Numbered from the stretch's first letter, positions 41,186 through 56,000 are shown. The stretch is 64,000 bases of DNA from Cinclus cinclus (GCF_963662255.1 NC_085050.1:5279194-5343193); one strand, 5' to 3'. The notes: generated by a model from the letters alone, not told the origin. Translations and numbers: made by a program.

Positions 41186-42199
41186 GACAGACCAGAGCCA
41201 CAGAGGAGTGCCCTGGGCTGAGCAGAAGATGAGATCATTAGCGTAAGTCTCAGAACATCAGACGTGGTGGATCTGTTATAGATAAGCTTTAATAAGTAGA
41301 TAACTTTTTAAGAAGACAAAGTTACTTCTGAAACCCTGGAGAACTCTGGAGAAACTCAACCTTTCACAGTGAGATGGACAGTGAATTTCTGAAACACACG
41401 GTTTCTTAAATGCTCTTCCTCAGCTTCCATGGCACTGATGCCAGGAGCTGTCCCAACAAGAGCCAGTCTCATTTCAATTTTAAATCCCGTTTGAAAATGC
41501 ATCCACTCCTGTTTAATCTCTGAAACACAGCACTCAGCCCCATCCACATGCACAGCACTTCCTGGTGTCACTGGGCCAGGGACTGCTCCTGAGCTGTGAA
41601 ATGTCTGAAATACGTGAAATGTGCAATGAACTGTGTGCATTCCCCCAGTTCTTTCAACATCGGGGCAGTGATGCCTGATTTTTGGAAAAGTTTCACAGTA
41701 ACAAGTGACAAATCAGGAGGAAATACTCATGTGGACAGGGATATTTTGGGCAGGAGCAGAACTATGCTCTGACTGTTTGAATGTGAGACCATCCTATGTT
41801 GCGTTGGGAAATTGCGCTCTTCTCTACAAAAAGCTGCGTTGCGCTTTTTTTCATTTGACAATTTATCTGTGGTTTATTTTTAGCTTTAATTAGGTATTCC
41901 TGCAAATCTTCTCACTGCCCACCCAGAGCAAGTGGAGTGGCATAAATACAGACACGATGTAGAGTAGCTTATGCTGAAGAGTATAGCAACAGCAAATTAA
42001 TCTTTTCTTTTTCCCAGGCATTTCATCCTGAATCCAGGTGAGGACTTGTTTACTGGTGTGATTCATTAGTTGAAGAGTAAAATGTTGTCTGGCAAGGTTA
42101 ATATTTCACATTTTATTATGGATTTTCACTTGAGGATCTAAAAATTATTTACAAGACTTGAAGCTTGAACTAAACACATTTTTTTTTCCAACAAATTTC

Positions 42200-42282
42200 G
42201 GTTCCCCTATCTCTGGCAGTACTCAAGGCCAGGTTGGATGGGGCTTTGTGCAACCTCATCTAGGGGAAGATGTTTTGGGAGT
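42200..42282 (+). mobile_element. CR1 LINE fragment
   Basis: TATCTCTGGCAGTACTCAAG, then GCCAGGTTGGATGGGGCTTT and GCAACCTCATCTAGGGGAAG. Internal CR1 tail sequence without its terminus. Confidence 0.8.
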
Positions 42283-43003
42283 TTTTTAGAACATGATTTC
42301 CCTTCCTCCTTACCCCCATTACTTTACCTATCAAAAATTTTACATGCAAAGTCATAATTACAGTTACAAAATACTTCAGAGCTGTATAACAAAACATCCC
42401 TTGTCACTATACTTTCACTAAGTTAAGCAACCTGCATTTGCATGTGAAAAACATCTCACTGCTTGTCTTTTTAAGCTTAGCTAAAGCTGCAGAATACCTC
42501 ACAGCTCCATGGGTGGAAAGTTCATCAGAGCAGCCAAAGCCTTGCTGTTCCACCGGGAATGGTGGGATAATTGCCCACGGTTGTGCTGAGAGTACACACC
42601 TGATCTGAATGTCTATGGAGGTGTTTGCAGAAACGAGGATGTGTTTGAACCAGCAGCAGGAGGAGCATGCTGCTCCTCTGTGATGGGAAATCACTCTCTG
42701 GAAATACTGCTTTGCTCCCGAGATAAGTAAGCCCCAAGGAGATTAAAAAAGCATATGCTGGAAATTAGGTGTCATTCTCCAAGGATTTTTCTTTCGGCAT
42801 GATTTGTGAATATTACTTGGTTGCGAAATCTGGATGGCAAGAGAAGGGAAAGAATGTAAAAGCAAGGCCAGGGAAGGCAGATGAAAAAATGGAACGGTTT
42901 GGGGGGAATAAAGAATCACTGCTCATCTTGGTAGGTTGATAAGGGCACCTTAGCTTAGGTGTTCATGCTGGCATCTCTGCTGGGGATGCCCAGCTGTGCC
43001 CAG

Positions 43004-43030
43004 CTGTGCCCTCTGCCACCCCACAGCGGC
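43004..43030 (+). repeat. Short CCCAGCTGTG duplication
   Basis: GCCCAGCTGTGCCCAGCTGTGCC-type direct duplication near here. Trivial in size. Confidence 0.4.
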
Positions 43031-44589
43031 ATCTGTTGGGTCTCGGAAGGAGCAGGAGAGACAGAAACTCATTTGGTGGGTTATGATATAAAAGAGGCTG
43101 AATAGAGGAAAATGTATCTTGTCTGCCCAGATGATGAACTCCTTTGAGCTGGATTATACAGCTCTTCAGGGTCAGGACAAATATCCATCTCATCAAAACC
43201 CCATCTTTTCCAAGAACAGATATAAAGAAAGTGGGGAAGGGAATTAAAAATCCTCATAATTGATGAGGACAACAGAAATTGTGGTGGGGGGTAAGAGTGT
43301 GTGCACACTGCCCTGCCAGACAGACACACCCACCCAGCAGATCTCTGTATCATCTCACTGTTTTCTCATATTTGCTTTTTTGCCCCTTTTCCCTTGTTCT
43401 CCCCACTTAGCAATTCTTTCCCAGGAATTCACATAAAACGGTACACCAGGTGCTGTCCCTAGCCAATAGCTTAGGAACAAAATCCAAAAATGTATTTTGT
43501 TGACAACGGTGTCAGACTGATTCCTAAGGACCACCAAAACCCTCCTCTCCCAATAATAATTTCTCTGCTTTTCACTGCCTGCTCTGTAATACTAAAACTC
43601 ATTTTTGTTTGTTGTGTTTTTCATGTCTGGTTCCATACAAGCTATGTTTATTTATTTGACACTGATTTGTGCTAGATAAATATGACCTATGCCAGATAAA
43701 TATAGGTTGGATTCAAAGAATTGGTATCCAGGCCATTTATATTAGTAGCTTGACTGAATCAGTTTTAATCAAGGTAAAGAAGTAAAATCTGAATATAGAA
43801 AAGGAACCAGGTATAAACAAGAATGCAGGTTATAAGTTGCTTTCATTTTCTTCTCTGCTTTTCACAATTTTCTTCTCTTTGCAGAACTACGTTTTTCTGA
43901 CCTTTAAGATGAAGTTGCCATCGCCCCCTTTAGATCTGACACCATCCATAGTCACAAAGCTGGCATTTCCCAGACCAGGGACACCCACAAGTGCAGGTGA
44001 AGGTCAGAGTGACCTCCAGCCTTGCCTAGGGGAGGCACAGTCATGTCTGGGTCTGACTGGGAGCAGTACCTGCAGCAAAGCTTTGCTCTCTGCTTTTGAT
44101 CACTCAGGCTGTGCAACTCTCCCCTTCCAAAATCAGGAGTGGCAGCCCAAAGAAATCACAGCTGGTGGAGGATCTCCAGGAGTCTTTGGGCAATGAGCTG
44201 GAAGTGGCTGCATTTTACAGAAATTCATAGTCAAAATTTAGTGGCTTAAAAAATTAAATTATTAAAACTGCAGCTGAAGCAGAGTCGTTTGGCTCTGAAG
44301 GCTGAACCCCACATTATTCCAGGAATAAAATGAGGAAAGCAACCTGAAGCCATCACCACAGACAGCAAAGACTTCCCAAGCAGCATAACCAGGGTGCTGC
44401 CAGTTTGAGGTGTGATGCTCTCAGTGATGGGCAGTCCTGGGGAGGATCTGAGCACTGCTCATGTGAGACTGAATTTAAAGCATTTTACATTCTCTGCTAC
44501 ATTAACTCTGAGGATAAATGCCTTCCTGCAGCTTGGGGATGAGTCTGCAGAGGCAGACAAGGTGATGGATGATGTGTGAAAGCAGGGAC

Positions 44590-44692
44590 AACTTCCACTA
44601 TCCCAGGTTGCTCCAAGCCCCATCCAACCTGTGCTTGGACACTCCCAGGAGAGTTGCTGGGGCAGCCACAGCTCTGGGAAAAAAAAAAAAAA
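44590..44692 (-). mobile_element. CR1 LINE fragment, inverted
   Basis: ACTTCCACTATCCCAGGTTG, then CTCCAAGCCCCATCCAACCT and GGGCAGCCACAGCTCTGGGA is the reverse complement of CR1 tail sequence. An A-run follows. Confidence 0.85.
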
Positions 44693-47600
44693 TCATCCTA
44701 GTAACAAGCCCCTTTGATGGGTCATCAGATCTTATGTAAATTCATGAGATTTTATGTAGATTATTGCAGAAGATGACGATGCACATGAAGATTTTTTTCT
44801 GATAATTTGGTTTTTTACTTTTTTTTATATATACAGTTCAAGTTACACAGAGCATCGATGGAGAGTGTTGTAACCTGTTCCTTTTTTAATGTACATCCAG
44901 GGTGTGCCAAAAAGGCTGCTCAGAGCAATTTTGGTGCTTTCCACTGAGGTCACTTCTTGGGAAATGCCAATCTATGGAATAGAACAAAAAAAAATCATAT
45001 AGAACCCCACCTACCCCCAAAGAACCCCAAACAAAATACAAAAGCAGTTACTGGGGAACAGGAGAAGAAAAAGGGTTTCTGGCAAGAGAAAAGACCCCCC
45101 ATGCAAGATTAAATTCCTCACCAATGCCCAGCTGAGACTTTTGCTTGTTGTTGCTACATGGTGTTCTGCTAATAGCCTTTATTTTTTGGTAAAAGGAAAT
45201 CCTGTTTTTCTGGCTTGTGCTTCTCATGATGGCCCCGAGGGAGTTTTAAATATTCATTTATTTTACCAGAGTTCAGGAATACTTAGCTCAAACCAATTAA
45301 GTTTTTAATTAAATGCATTAGAATGAGAATCTTGCATATTAAATTCCTCATTTTATTATATTTTTAAGAGACACAGTAATCAGCAGAGTTTGGCAGCCCC
45401 TGCATTACAACAAGTTGAAGCCCACGAACATTTTTAACCTTCTTTTTTGAATTGCATGACTCACAGAATTGAAACTCATGGAGCAGAACCTTGCAACTCC
45501 ATTTCCTTTTCCCAATGTTCTGATTTATGTACTGACCATATTCCCCAGATTCCTGTGACAGAAATGCTGTCATTTTAAAAATAAGCAGCGTTTCATCTGC
45601 AGGCATCGTGCTTCTGTGCATTGCAAGGCCAATATCTGCAATTCTGTTAATGTAGGAGCTGCTGCAATAATTGATCTGTTCCAGCACCCACCAACACTTG
45701 AATAATAAATCCATGCTTTAAACAAACTGGTCTAAAATCTACAGTGAGCCTGGCAAAAAAAAAAAATAGCCTGGAGAGCCAATAAAGAAAGATGTGATAA
45801 AATAAACTGTTACAGAGCCTTCTCTGTGCAATGTCTTGGGAGGGGATTTAGGTGTGGGGTGTCTGGAAGAGGTGACTGATGATGTTGGTTTTAAAAGAAA
45901 ATGACTCTTCAGTCTTCTTATTGTTTTGTGCTTACCCAAAACACACAAAATCCCACACCACTGGAACAGCAGGATACAGAAAACATTGCCATTAGTGGGA
46001 TGAGTCTGAAATCCAGTTTTTCATGCTTGTTATTAGAAATAGGAAAACTTATTTACAGTCGTCATAAACTTGATTTCATGTAGGGCTGCTGATGTATGTT
46101 GATAGAAAATGAAAAATGCCAGTAAAACACAAAAGTACTTTTAGTTTGGTTGGAAAACAGATTCTGTACAGTGAAAAACAGCAAAGTAAAGATGGGAATA
46201 TTTTATAAAGATACATTAATCTCGGGTGAATCTCAGGTGAAATTGCTTTTCTGTAAGACCAAAACAGTAAGAACAAAAATAAAGGAAAAAATCAGGGCTC
46301 ATATCTTCTTGAAGGAGAAAAATGCCTGTATTTGAATATTTTCTAGACTCCTCAGATGGAGGCACCTGGCAGCAGCTCATGGTGTAACATAAAATAATGA
46401 AAAGATGATAACTGCAGAGGCAGAGACGTGTCCTCTGAGGTGGGGAATGAGCAACAGAGCCAATGCCCACCCAAAACACGACCTCAAGGGGCCCAGGAGA
46501 GCCTGTGAACTTCCATCAAAACACAAAATGTGTTGACTGGCTCTGAGCCTCGGATTAAACAGGCAGCAATTCTCCCTGTAGAATCTGTGTATAATTTTAC
46601 CAATGACAGTGTCACCCTTGGCTGTTCCTTCTGAAGTGGCATCCTTCTCCCATGACTCACCCTCATCCCTGTCAGGGATAAATGTGGAATAAAAAAAGTG
46701 TGGTGAGAGGCAATCTATATTTTTCATTTCATGCTCTGACATGAAACAGAGCCTGTTTCAACTCAGTGCTTGGATTTTAAATTTACCCTTCCAGCTCTGT
46801 GTTTAGGCAAAAAAACCTGTTTGCTTTTTAAGCTTTTAGTTTCCTGTTATTAACCATCATTTGTCCCTTTAAATGGGGCCCATTGGTAACTTTCTCAAGT
46901 TGGCAAGAACACCTCAAGAAATATTTATTTCTAAATTGAGAAACAAATGTTTTAATCTTTTTTTTTTTTAATCTGGTACTAGCTAGAAACTTGGTTTTGG
47001 TGAACAAATGGACAGAGCTAACTTTTCAGATGCTCTTCCACAGCTATCCAAGTGTCATCTCCTCCCAGCCACGGCCCTCACCCCCAGATCCCAGCATCAG
47101 GAGTCAGCCCTGGCTGAGCTACACGGGAAAAGTCATGACCAGAACAAGAAATTTCTTCATGCCTATGAGAATGGGGGGAGCTGCCTGATTTCCCAGGGCA
47201 GAGCTGAGCTCAGCATCACCCCACGGAGATGTTCAGCTGTTTGTTTCCTCTTCCCACTGTGTCTGGATCACATTCCCAACATGCCCAATCCTCCCTTTGC
47301 CTTGTGGTGGGGTAGGAGGCACCAAACCCATGCAGATAAGTGCCTAAAAGACAATAATGGCGTTGGATGCTCTGAACATTTCTGGCCTTTCACAAAGAGC
47401 ACCTTGCTGCCACACTTTGCAATTTTCCAGTGCTTTGCAGACCTGGCCTCACCAGTCCCTACTTGCCCTGGATTGTGGTGGGAACTCAGGGTGAAGAGGA
47501 GCAGAAGGGTTTGAAGACCATCCCCTATCCAAGCCTGGTTCCCAATCTATGGTCAGGACCAGGTCCTGCTTGGAAGGTCATCAAACATGAATTATAGATG

Positions 47601-48085
47601 GAATTTGGTCATACCTGAAGAACAATCAGAATTCTCTTTCTTTGTCAGATGATCAGGTCCTTAAAAACCCTTCCTACCAAAACCACAGGGAACACATGGA
47701 TTTCTGAGCCATAATTTGGATTTGTGCACTTAAATCCTTTTATGGCATAGCCAGGGACCTATAAGTCACAGGAACACTTTGGAAAGAGACCCACATTCAA
47801 AAAACATATTTTCAATGTATTTTTAAAAAAAAAAAAAATGTTTTAGTTTGTTTGGAGGTTTTTTGCCTGCAGGAATCCTTTAGTAAATACATCTCACAGT
47901 GCCTGCCAAGTGTGATCAACCAGGGATGAACAAACATGGGGAAAAAACTGCTGGAGCCTGCAGGGCTCCTGTAGGCACCAGAGACCTGTTCATAAAAACA
48001 ACAGGAAACTTTACAGCAGGACTGACCTACAACTCTCTGACCCCACTTCTCTGTGGCATTTAGGGTCTGCCTGTGTAATTGGCAC

Positions 48086-48292
48086 ATATTTATATTTATA
48101 TTTATATTTATATTTATATTTATATTTATATTTATATTTATATTTATATTTATATTTATATTTATATTTATATTTATATTTATATTTATATTTATGTTTA
48201 GGTTTTATATTTAGGTTTAGGTTTAGGTTTAGGTTTAGGTTTAGGTTTAGGTTTAGGTTTATGTTTAGGTTTAGGTTTAGGTTTAGGTTTTG
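48086..48292 (+). repeat. Two-phase hexamer satellite: (TTTATA)n then (TTTAGG)n
   Basis: About 18-20 copies of TTTATA run into TTTATG/TTTAGG intermediates and then about 16 copies of TTTAGG with one TTTATG interruption. It is G-poor compared with vertebrate telomere TTAGGG. Antisense frames here encode only NLNL and YKYK repeats and are not genes. Confidence 0.95.
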
Positions 48293-51200
48293 TTTGTTTT
48301 GAGGGTTTTTTTTGGTTGTGGATTTTTGTTTTTTTTTTTCCCTAGCCATAGAGGCAATGTCTGAAGCACCCACTGCATGTCAGAAACACCCAGAGGAAGG
48401 AAGCCATGAGTCTGAGTAGGGATGTATCAAACATTTAAACCTTCCTGCACTGCTCTCACCTGTCCTGAAGGTGTTCTTGAAACTTCAATATTTTATGCTC
48501 AGTATGGAAAGCTGAAGCTGCATCTTGATCTTGGCACAATAAATGGACTGACTGAAGAGAGTGCTTTATAACTGCAGAGTGCCCAGTGACCCAGAAGAGG
48601 CTTCAGCAGCATCCAGGTGCTGTATCCCTGGACATGGAATGGGAGGGAAAATGCAGATTTCACAAGCTGTCAGTGGAGATTCATGTGCAGCTGGTTATAT
48701 CTCTAAGCTTTCCTCACCAGAAAAGTGCTGCTCCTTGTCACAGCGTTCTGTGCTGTGTGGCCAAGCCTGGCAGAGCAATTACTGCTGACCTGGAGGTGAA
48801 GGGCATGCAGGCACTGCCGGGATGCTTCTGGCATTGATGGATCTCACCACTCCCCATTTGGGAATGCAGCAGTTAAATACGCTCCATCCCATGCTGTGGC
48901 ACACATGTGATCACTCTTTCTCAGCTCTCTGCAGTCTCTGCTGCCAGAAAAACACCACAATAACCTGATGCAGGCTGGAAGAAATGGATGTTAATTATTG
49001 TTAAACATCTCTAAATAAATGCCTGGAAAGTCCATAAAATGAGCAGAGGTTGGCTCACAGTAAGAGATACTGTACAGAGTAAGGTGTGCAGCCAGAATGT
49101 GCCAACAATTAAAACTTGAACTCCCAATGCAGAGTGCTCCGAGGAGCTTGCTGGGGTGTTAAGCAAGGAGATAAAAGACTTGAATTAATGAATGATTTGT
49201 GATAGAAGAATGGTTGGTGGTGACAGGGTGCAGGACGGGATTGATTAGGAGGAGCTGTCACTTGGGATGCTGTTTTTCCTGCAACATGCACACACACACA
49301 CAGAGGTACAAAAAAAAATGCTCAAACCCAAATCCTGGCCACAAGGCTGGGCAGCCAGATCTGGCTTTCATCCATACAAATTGTCACTAATCCTCTACAG
49401 CAGCTTTGTCTTGGTGAGTCATGAGCAAAGCACAAATTCAGTTCCATGGACCATCCTGTTCCAGTGCTTCAGCTGATTTCCCTGGCCCTCTGATTCAGCA
49501 TCATAGAATTGTCTTCAGAATTCCTTTTAAACCCACTCCTCATGGTCTGGTTAAATGAGGAAACAATACATTAAATAAAGATAATAATAAAAAAAAAAAG
49601 ACAAAACAAAACAACCCCCCAAAACACAGCTTTCATTGCTACCCCACAGACAAGACTATTTATTATTCATATTGGTCAAAGTTTTGAGTGATCAAGGGGT
49701 GAAGGAGTGGGTTGCTGCCTTCTCTGAGGTGAAAACACCCTAATAAACAGTGTTTGAATAGGAAAATATCTATTAGAGGATGTGCAGTAACTGTGGAAAA
49801 TGTAAATCCAGGAACAGCTTTATGAAGGGTGACTCAGACATTGGTCATCCCCAGAAGAGTGGTCAAAACAGTGAGGAGCAGCGTGGCAGGAGAGCACCTG
49901 CACTGCAGAGCTGGCGTGACTCAGGGGAGTGTTTCATCTCCAGCCTCACAGATTTCTGTCCTGTCCTGCAAGTCCTGTGCCCAGAAGCATCCCAAATCCA
50001 TCCAGCCTGTCTTTCCCTGCCAGCTGCAGGCCTGGGAATTTGGGGCTCACACTCAGGAACTTTTCCCTTCCTTCCCAGAAGTGAGATTTTGGGGGAAGAG
50101 AGGGTCCCCTCCAATGCAGTTTTCATTCAGGGTGAAAAACTGTTTTAGCCACAAAACTATTTGAAAATTCAGGTGGGTTTTGCCAAACACCCCCTGCTAG
50201 CATGGTTAGGATTGTGTTGATTGAAGGGACAGCTGACTCTGCCCTGAAAAAGGTGGATAATCAAATAAAGTAAAAAATGAATGGGAAAAGAGGGTTACAG
50301 TTTTCTAAAAGCCCAAGTATTGTCTTTTCTCCAGTTCCTCTGTTTTTAAATCTTCTTCTTCAAAAGATAGAAATGTGCCAGTGAAAGGAAAAGGCCTGAC
50401 TCTAGTTCAAAGACTATTCCCACACTTCTTTTAACCTAGAGCAGCTTGCTCCTGGAACCACAAAACACCCCAGCCTTGCACTCACCTGACACCTCACACC
50501 TCACTACCACCCAGGATGGGCTGGCTCCCACACTCTGCAGCCCTTCCCTTCTGCCTGGGCATCTCCACGTTGTTCTCCATCCCCCAGAGCCACAGCACCA
50601 CTCTGGTCTCACCAGGGTGACCTCCAGAGAGGACTGGAGCTAGATAACTTCAGTGGATTGCAGAAATGTTGCTTGGATGTTTTCCCTGCAAACGCGATAT
50701 TGGGATCAGAAAGAATTGTATGAAAAACCAAAGCATTAGAGCTGGCATTTCTCCATCTGGCTTGCAAAGCTCCATTTGGAATTTTTAATAAAGCCCATTT
50801 ATTTTGTATTAGGCAAACAGGAAAATGGTACAAAGTAACACAGGGTACCTACCACTTCTTTTATGTGCACTGGCTGGGTTTCAAGGCAGCAGTGGAGAGG
50901 CACAACCTCAGAGGGTACCTAATTCCCCAAGCACATCAGCTGCTGCTCAACTCTCCTTCTGCTTTGCACCACTTCTTGATTTCTTTGCTAGCCTTGAAGC
51001 AATTTTTCCCACTTCTCAAAGTTCCCACTTCTCCAAAAGTCTCAGTGGGATGTGAAAAAGTTCAGGGCTCTGTTTTGAGCCAGTGCCCCAAATTTAGAGG
51101 GTTCTGTTGTTGTGCCATCTTTACTGCCCTATCACACCTGGCACTCTGCACCAGTGTGGGCAGCAGCATCACATGAACAAACCTAACTCAGCCCCAGCAC

Positions 51201-52589
51201 CTTGCAAAGCCAGGGTAAGGTAGAGTTAAAACATGTAGGCTGGTATTTGTAGCAGCAAGATTTGGTTTCTTGATTTTATTGCAGGAAGCTGTGACCACTG
51301 CTGGAAACAGTGCAGGGGAGGCAATGGGGAAAGTGAGTACTTTCAACTGTGGGACTGCAAAGAGTCATATCATAATATTTTTAATTGAATTTACTTCTAA
51401 TTATTTTCCTTCTTTATTTTTTACAAAGTCTGAACCTCTTGAAATAAGTGGAAAATTTTCCAGGGAACCCAATAACCAGGATGCAGTTTTCAGGGTGTGT
51501 GGACCCAGCACCACAGTGAGAAATGCAATGGGATTTTGGGAGCTCCTGTCAACTGCAGTACAATACAGCTGATCTCCATGAAAGGTAGTTTTTTGTGACA
51601 GCAGAATTAAAGAGGATGTAGGTGATTGTAAAGGTGTCACATTGATCACAGACTCATTTTGAGGCAGTTTGATTGAAATAAAACACTGAAGTGCTTGTTT
51701 TCACTTTTTGTCATTATTTATGTCTTTCATATGCAAGTTCCTTGGGTAAATACAGTGAAATCTCACAGTGTGAACCATGATGGAAAGCAGGAGCAGTGGG
51801 CAGATGTTGGAAGACCCTCACATGTTAATTAGAGCAGGAGCTTCCTGATGAGACTGTTTGCCCTGCTGACCTGATGAATTAATTGACTCATTATCAGCAA
51901 CTCACCCAGGAGCCATCAAACATCACCCATGAAAATATTTTTCTTTTATGTCCATCCCATTGAGAAATAAAATCTGCTTATTTTTCATATTTCTCTGGCA
52001 TTATCATTTTCCTGCTGAGTAACACATACAGCTGGATGCTTCCAGTTGGCCATGGAAGGATGAGAGCTCTATTTGTAAATATTGCAGCATGTTTCCATTT
52101 AACTTTTTTTTTTTTAAGGGAAATATTTTGTATAGGCTTAGTTTGATGCAAGAGTGGTTCTTCCTAAGGGGGATAGGCTTGGTTGGATATCACCACTCTT
52201 CACAGGGAAAGCAGCAATGCTCAGGTCTACAGAGGCCACATGATCCCAGAACACCTGAGATGTGTCCACTGCACCAAGAATGACCTGCAGGATAAAGGAA
52301 AGGCTCAGGCCACCGAAATAACAGATTTTTTTCAAGGTCCAGTGACCAAGGAGATGAAGAGGAAAGTAAAACATGTGGGTCAGCATAACACTTGGTCAAA
52401 ACATTTTGTTTTGAACTCATGGAAGGAGAACTGAAAAATATGGGTAAAATCAAAACATATTACAGAATATGTTGTTTGTAATTTAAAAATTAAAATAAAG
52501 TAGTATCAGTGGAAAATTCTAACAGTTTTACCAGCATGGTTTATATTTGATGGAGGCAAATCCATTGAGCAGCTTTCAAGCTGACCACA

Positions 52590-52880
52590 GAATCACAGAA
52601 TAAGCTGAATTGGAAGGGACCCACAAGGATCATCCAGTCCAGCTCCTGGCCCTGCCCAGCCCCATCCCCAAGAGTCCCACCCTGTGCCCAGAGCATTGTC
52701 CAAACACTCCTGGAGCTCTGTCAGGCTGGGGCTGTGACCCCTGCCCTGGGGAGCCTGTTCAGTGCCCAGACACCTCTGGGGGAAGAACCTTTTCCTGATA
52801 TCCAGCCTGAACCTCCCCTGACACAGCTTCGGGCCATTCCCTCAGTCCTGACAGCAGGTTGTGTGTTTCCTTCCAGAAGA
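52590..52880 (-). mobile_element. CR1 LINE fragment, inverted, about 0.3 kb
   Basis: Starts ACAGAATCACAGAATAAGCT, then AATTGGAAGGGACCCACAAG, ATCATCCAGTCCAGCTCCTG, and further on GGGGAAGAACCTTTTCCTGA. A well-preserved reverse-complement CR1. Confidence 0.92.
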
Positions 52881-52968
52881 AGGAGATCTGAGGCAAAGCA
52901 CTTGGAACTCACCTCTGAGCTGAGCACAGGCCAGGCAGGTGCATGAAGAGGACTTGTCATCATCATGT

Positions 52969-53015
52969 AGTCATTTATAGCTGCAGTCATTTATAGCTGC
53001 AGTCATTTATAGCTG
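52969..53015 (+). repeat. 16-bp tandem repeat, three copies
   Basis: AGTCATTTATAGCTGC occurs three times in tandem, the last ending in T. It abuts unique sequence 90 bases past the inverted CR1. Confidence 0.9.
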
Positions 53016-56000
53016 TAAAATCACTTTTATCTTACAGCAGCATCAGATGGACCTGTACACCAGAGATGGAGTCATCCCATCTCAGTAATACACCCCCTTT
53101 CATTTTCTATTGGATGATTCATGTAGCTTTCAACCAAACCAAAGAAACCCTCTTCATCTAAGAAAGCTCAAATAAAGGCAGTAAAGAACTTTTTAGTGTT
53201 TACGAACTTTTAAGGAGGTCGTGTCCCACATTCACACCCAGCAGACTGTTCCCAAACACTAACAGCACCTGAGCTGCCACAGAAAGAGCAGGGAAACAGA
53301 ATGGAAACAGGTATGAGGCCAGCTGAGTCTGGTTGGAAACCAAAATACCCGATTTTAGGGGAATTGGGAGGAGTGGCTCGCACTTGCTTGTATTCTGGAC
53401 TGCCAAGCCATCACAACAAACCTTTCACACTTCTCTCTGTTTGTCTCCCTCTCTTTTGAACTCCATCATTTGCCCATTGAAACTACACCACTCAAAAAGA
53501 GTTGTTTGACCACCATCCCTTGACAAAAATCAGTTTGGCAAAACGTGTTAATTGGCAAGTTATTTGCTTATAAATTCTGCTCATGTTGGTAGCTGAGCCA
53601 AGGGCAGGGCTGACCTAGCTGCAGCAGATGGTGGATTTGCATCATTAACTCTTGCTCTGTTGACATTAAGCATATGCTAAATGATTTACTGCACACTTGT
53701 GAGGTGGGTGGCGGCCATGGGAAGAGTTTTGTCCAAAACAGGAGAAGTTGATTGCTCAGCGATCAGGCTGAGGATCAGCCCTTGAATGTCCTTGCAGCCT
53801 TCAAAGATGTGGTGGCATTATTGGGCAGTGCTGTTTACAGAGCAGTGAAGGTGTACAAGCATTTACTGCAGGTGCTTCTCTTTTATAAATGTCACATCAT
53901 GCCACTGAAACCCCAACCACCAATGTTTTGTTCTGCTGGGCTAAATTAATCCTCTAATTACATTTGTAAAAACACCTCTGCAAATGTGTGCCTGTTACAA
54001 CACAAATCACCGGTTCTTCCCAAGCATGCCCTTCCAAGGAAGCTGTTGTGGGATTTATGCCTGTTCCCATGCAAGGTGCAGGCAGCATCAAACACATTTG
54101 AGGGTTCAGTCATTCCTTGGTGAAGTAGATGCTCTGTAGTGGTGGCCAGAATGACCACAGACATATTTTAGCCTGTCTTAGCACTGTGAAATTCATTTAG
54201 CCATTCAATAAGGATGTTTTGCAACTCTGATGTACAATGAGATAATTTGTGGAGAGTTCTAGAAAGACTCAAAGCAGAAAAAGTCACCAATGGATTAACC
54301 CATGATAATTTTTAATTAATTTTGCCATAAAGGATGTATGAAGGAAATTTAGAGTTCAGTTGGTACTTCCATGCTGGGAAAGAGAAAAGACAAAACTAAA
54401 GATGGAAAATGCTATTTCAAAATTCATTATGAAGATGAGGGATGAACCCAGGTAATCCTTTTCCCTGAACAGACATCTCCATTATGAATCTCAAGGAAGA
54501 CAATTGTTTTTAGCAGGACCAGGTAGAGTGTGGGATCCTGATTAGAATCAGGATTCTAATGACTGAACAGCCAAGGGAGTTCAGACCAAGTGTTCCTCCT
54601 CCAAAATGAGAATTTCCTCTTCTACCCAGGAGATGGCACTAAGGCATTCAGGAAGAAAGCATCACTTCAGCCTTACTAAAAACTGTTTTTTCTGAAATCG
54701 TATGTTGGGGGGGAAAAAATGCAAATTTTACATCCACTGGGTTGTGTTTCTTGTGATGGGACCAACTGAGTGTCTTGAGAGCAAATATGTTTCTGATTGT
54801 CCTTCTCATGGCTCCAGTGATTTCTCACAGGATCAGAGCAGCCTTCATCCGGGGATGTTCCTCTGTTTTGGACACAAAGAAGCACCAAATATTCTGAAGA
54901 AATATGCCTATGGCTCCATCATAGCAGTAACGAGGCATCAGGATCCTGGAAAACATCTCCTACTCTTTGCCAGCCACTTCCTGACTCATGCCAGGCTTGT
55001 TTCTCTGTTATTTCATGGGTTTTCTCTCTTGGACTTTGTTACTACTGTAAAACCTGTTTGCATCCCTCTTTGAACCCTGTTGAGCTCAGGGCTGGTATCA
55101 TTTGGGTGTTGCAGAAAAAGGGCTGAAAATGGATGGTGTTGAGGTAAAGCCAGTATTATCTAGAGATTCTCACCTCTTTTTGACCCCAGTGCTCTTCAGT
55201 GTTAACCCTGTGTCACTCACAGGATCCATCCACTGAAAGGCCAGGACATCGTTGCATGCAATTTGAAAATGAAAATTGAAAACCTGTTTCTGTGTCTGCT
55301 CCCTTCTGCCATCTGGATATATTTGCACACAGCCTGAATGTCCCCTGCTTGCAGCAGTGAATCCTGGGGAGGTGTGAGAGCCTTTTGGTGTGTTTGAACT
55401 GCCTTGGGACCATCACAGTTTCCATTGGGAGTTGGGATGGGGGAAAAAGCACTAACAGCAATCACTGCCATGAAACACAGACCTGTATTTGGAAGGGGCA
55501 ACAAGGTCTAGAGAAACAAAGATTTGAAAGGAAATTTTGGGAAGAGAAATGGAAGGAGGTGGGGATGCAACAGGCTGGATCCTGGGTGGGGGCTGAACTG
55601 TGAGTGCAGGTTTCAAAAGCTGCATCTCTAAGCCTGGTTTCCAAATCTGGGAAATACCTGAGCAAGGATGCTACCAGAAAAAACAGCAAGAACATTTATC
55701 TCCAACATCAGCAGCTTCCTTCCTTCTCCTGGGCACAAATGTAAGGACCATTTTAGCAAACCCAGCATCCATCTGCCTGATTGAATAGCCTCACTAGTGG
55801 TCCTGATAGGGTGTAGCACAAACCCAAGATTCTTATCCAGGAATGTTTTTCCACTGTGGCTGTGATTAGAATTTAGCAATATTCTTTTTCCTAGTGATAC
55901 TACCTTGTATATGTGCTCTGAGAACTCATCTAGGCACAGCCCCCATCAGTGCAGCATGGTCTCTTTTTCCTCAAAGAAGTGAAACTCTCTTTCCTCTCTG

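Noticed and set aside
48209..48292. Interstitial telomeric sequence
   Set aside because: The unit is TTTAGG, not vertebrate TTAGGG, and it grows directly out of a TTTATA array.
48011..48373. 120-codon - strand frame of NLNL and YKYK repeats
   Set aside because: It is translation of the hexamer satellite only, with no flanking protein character.
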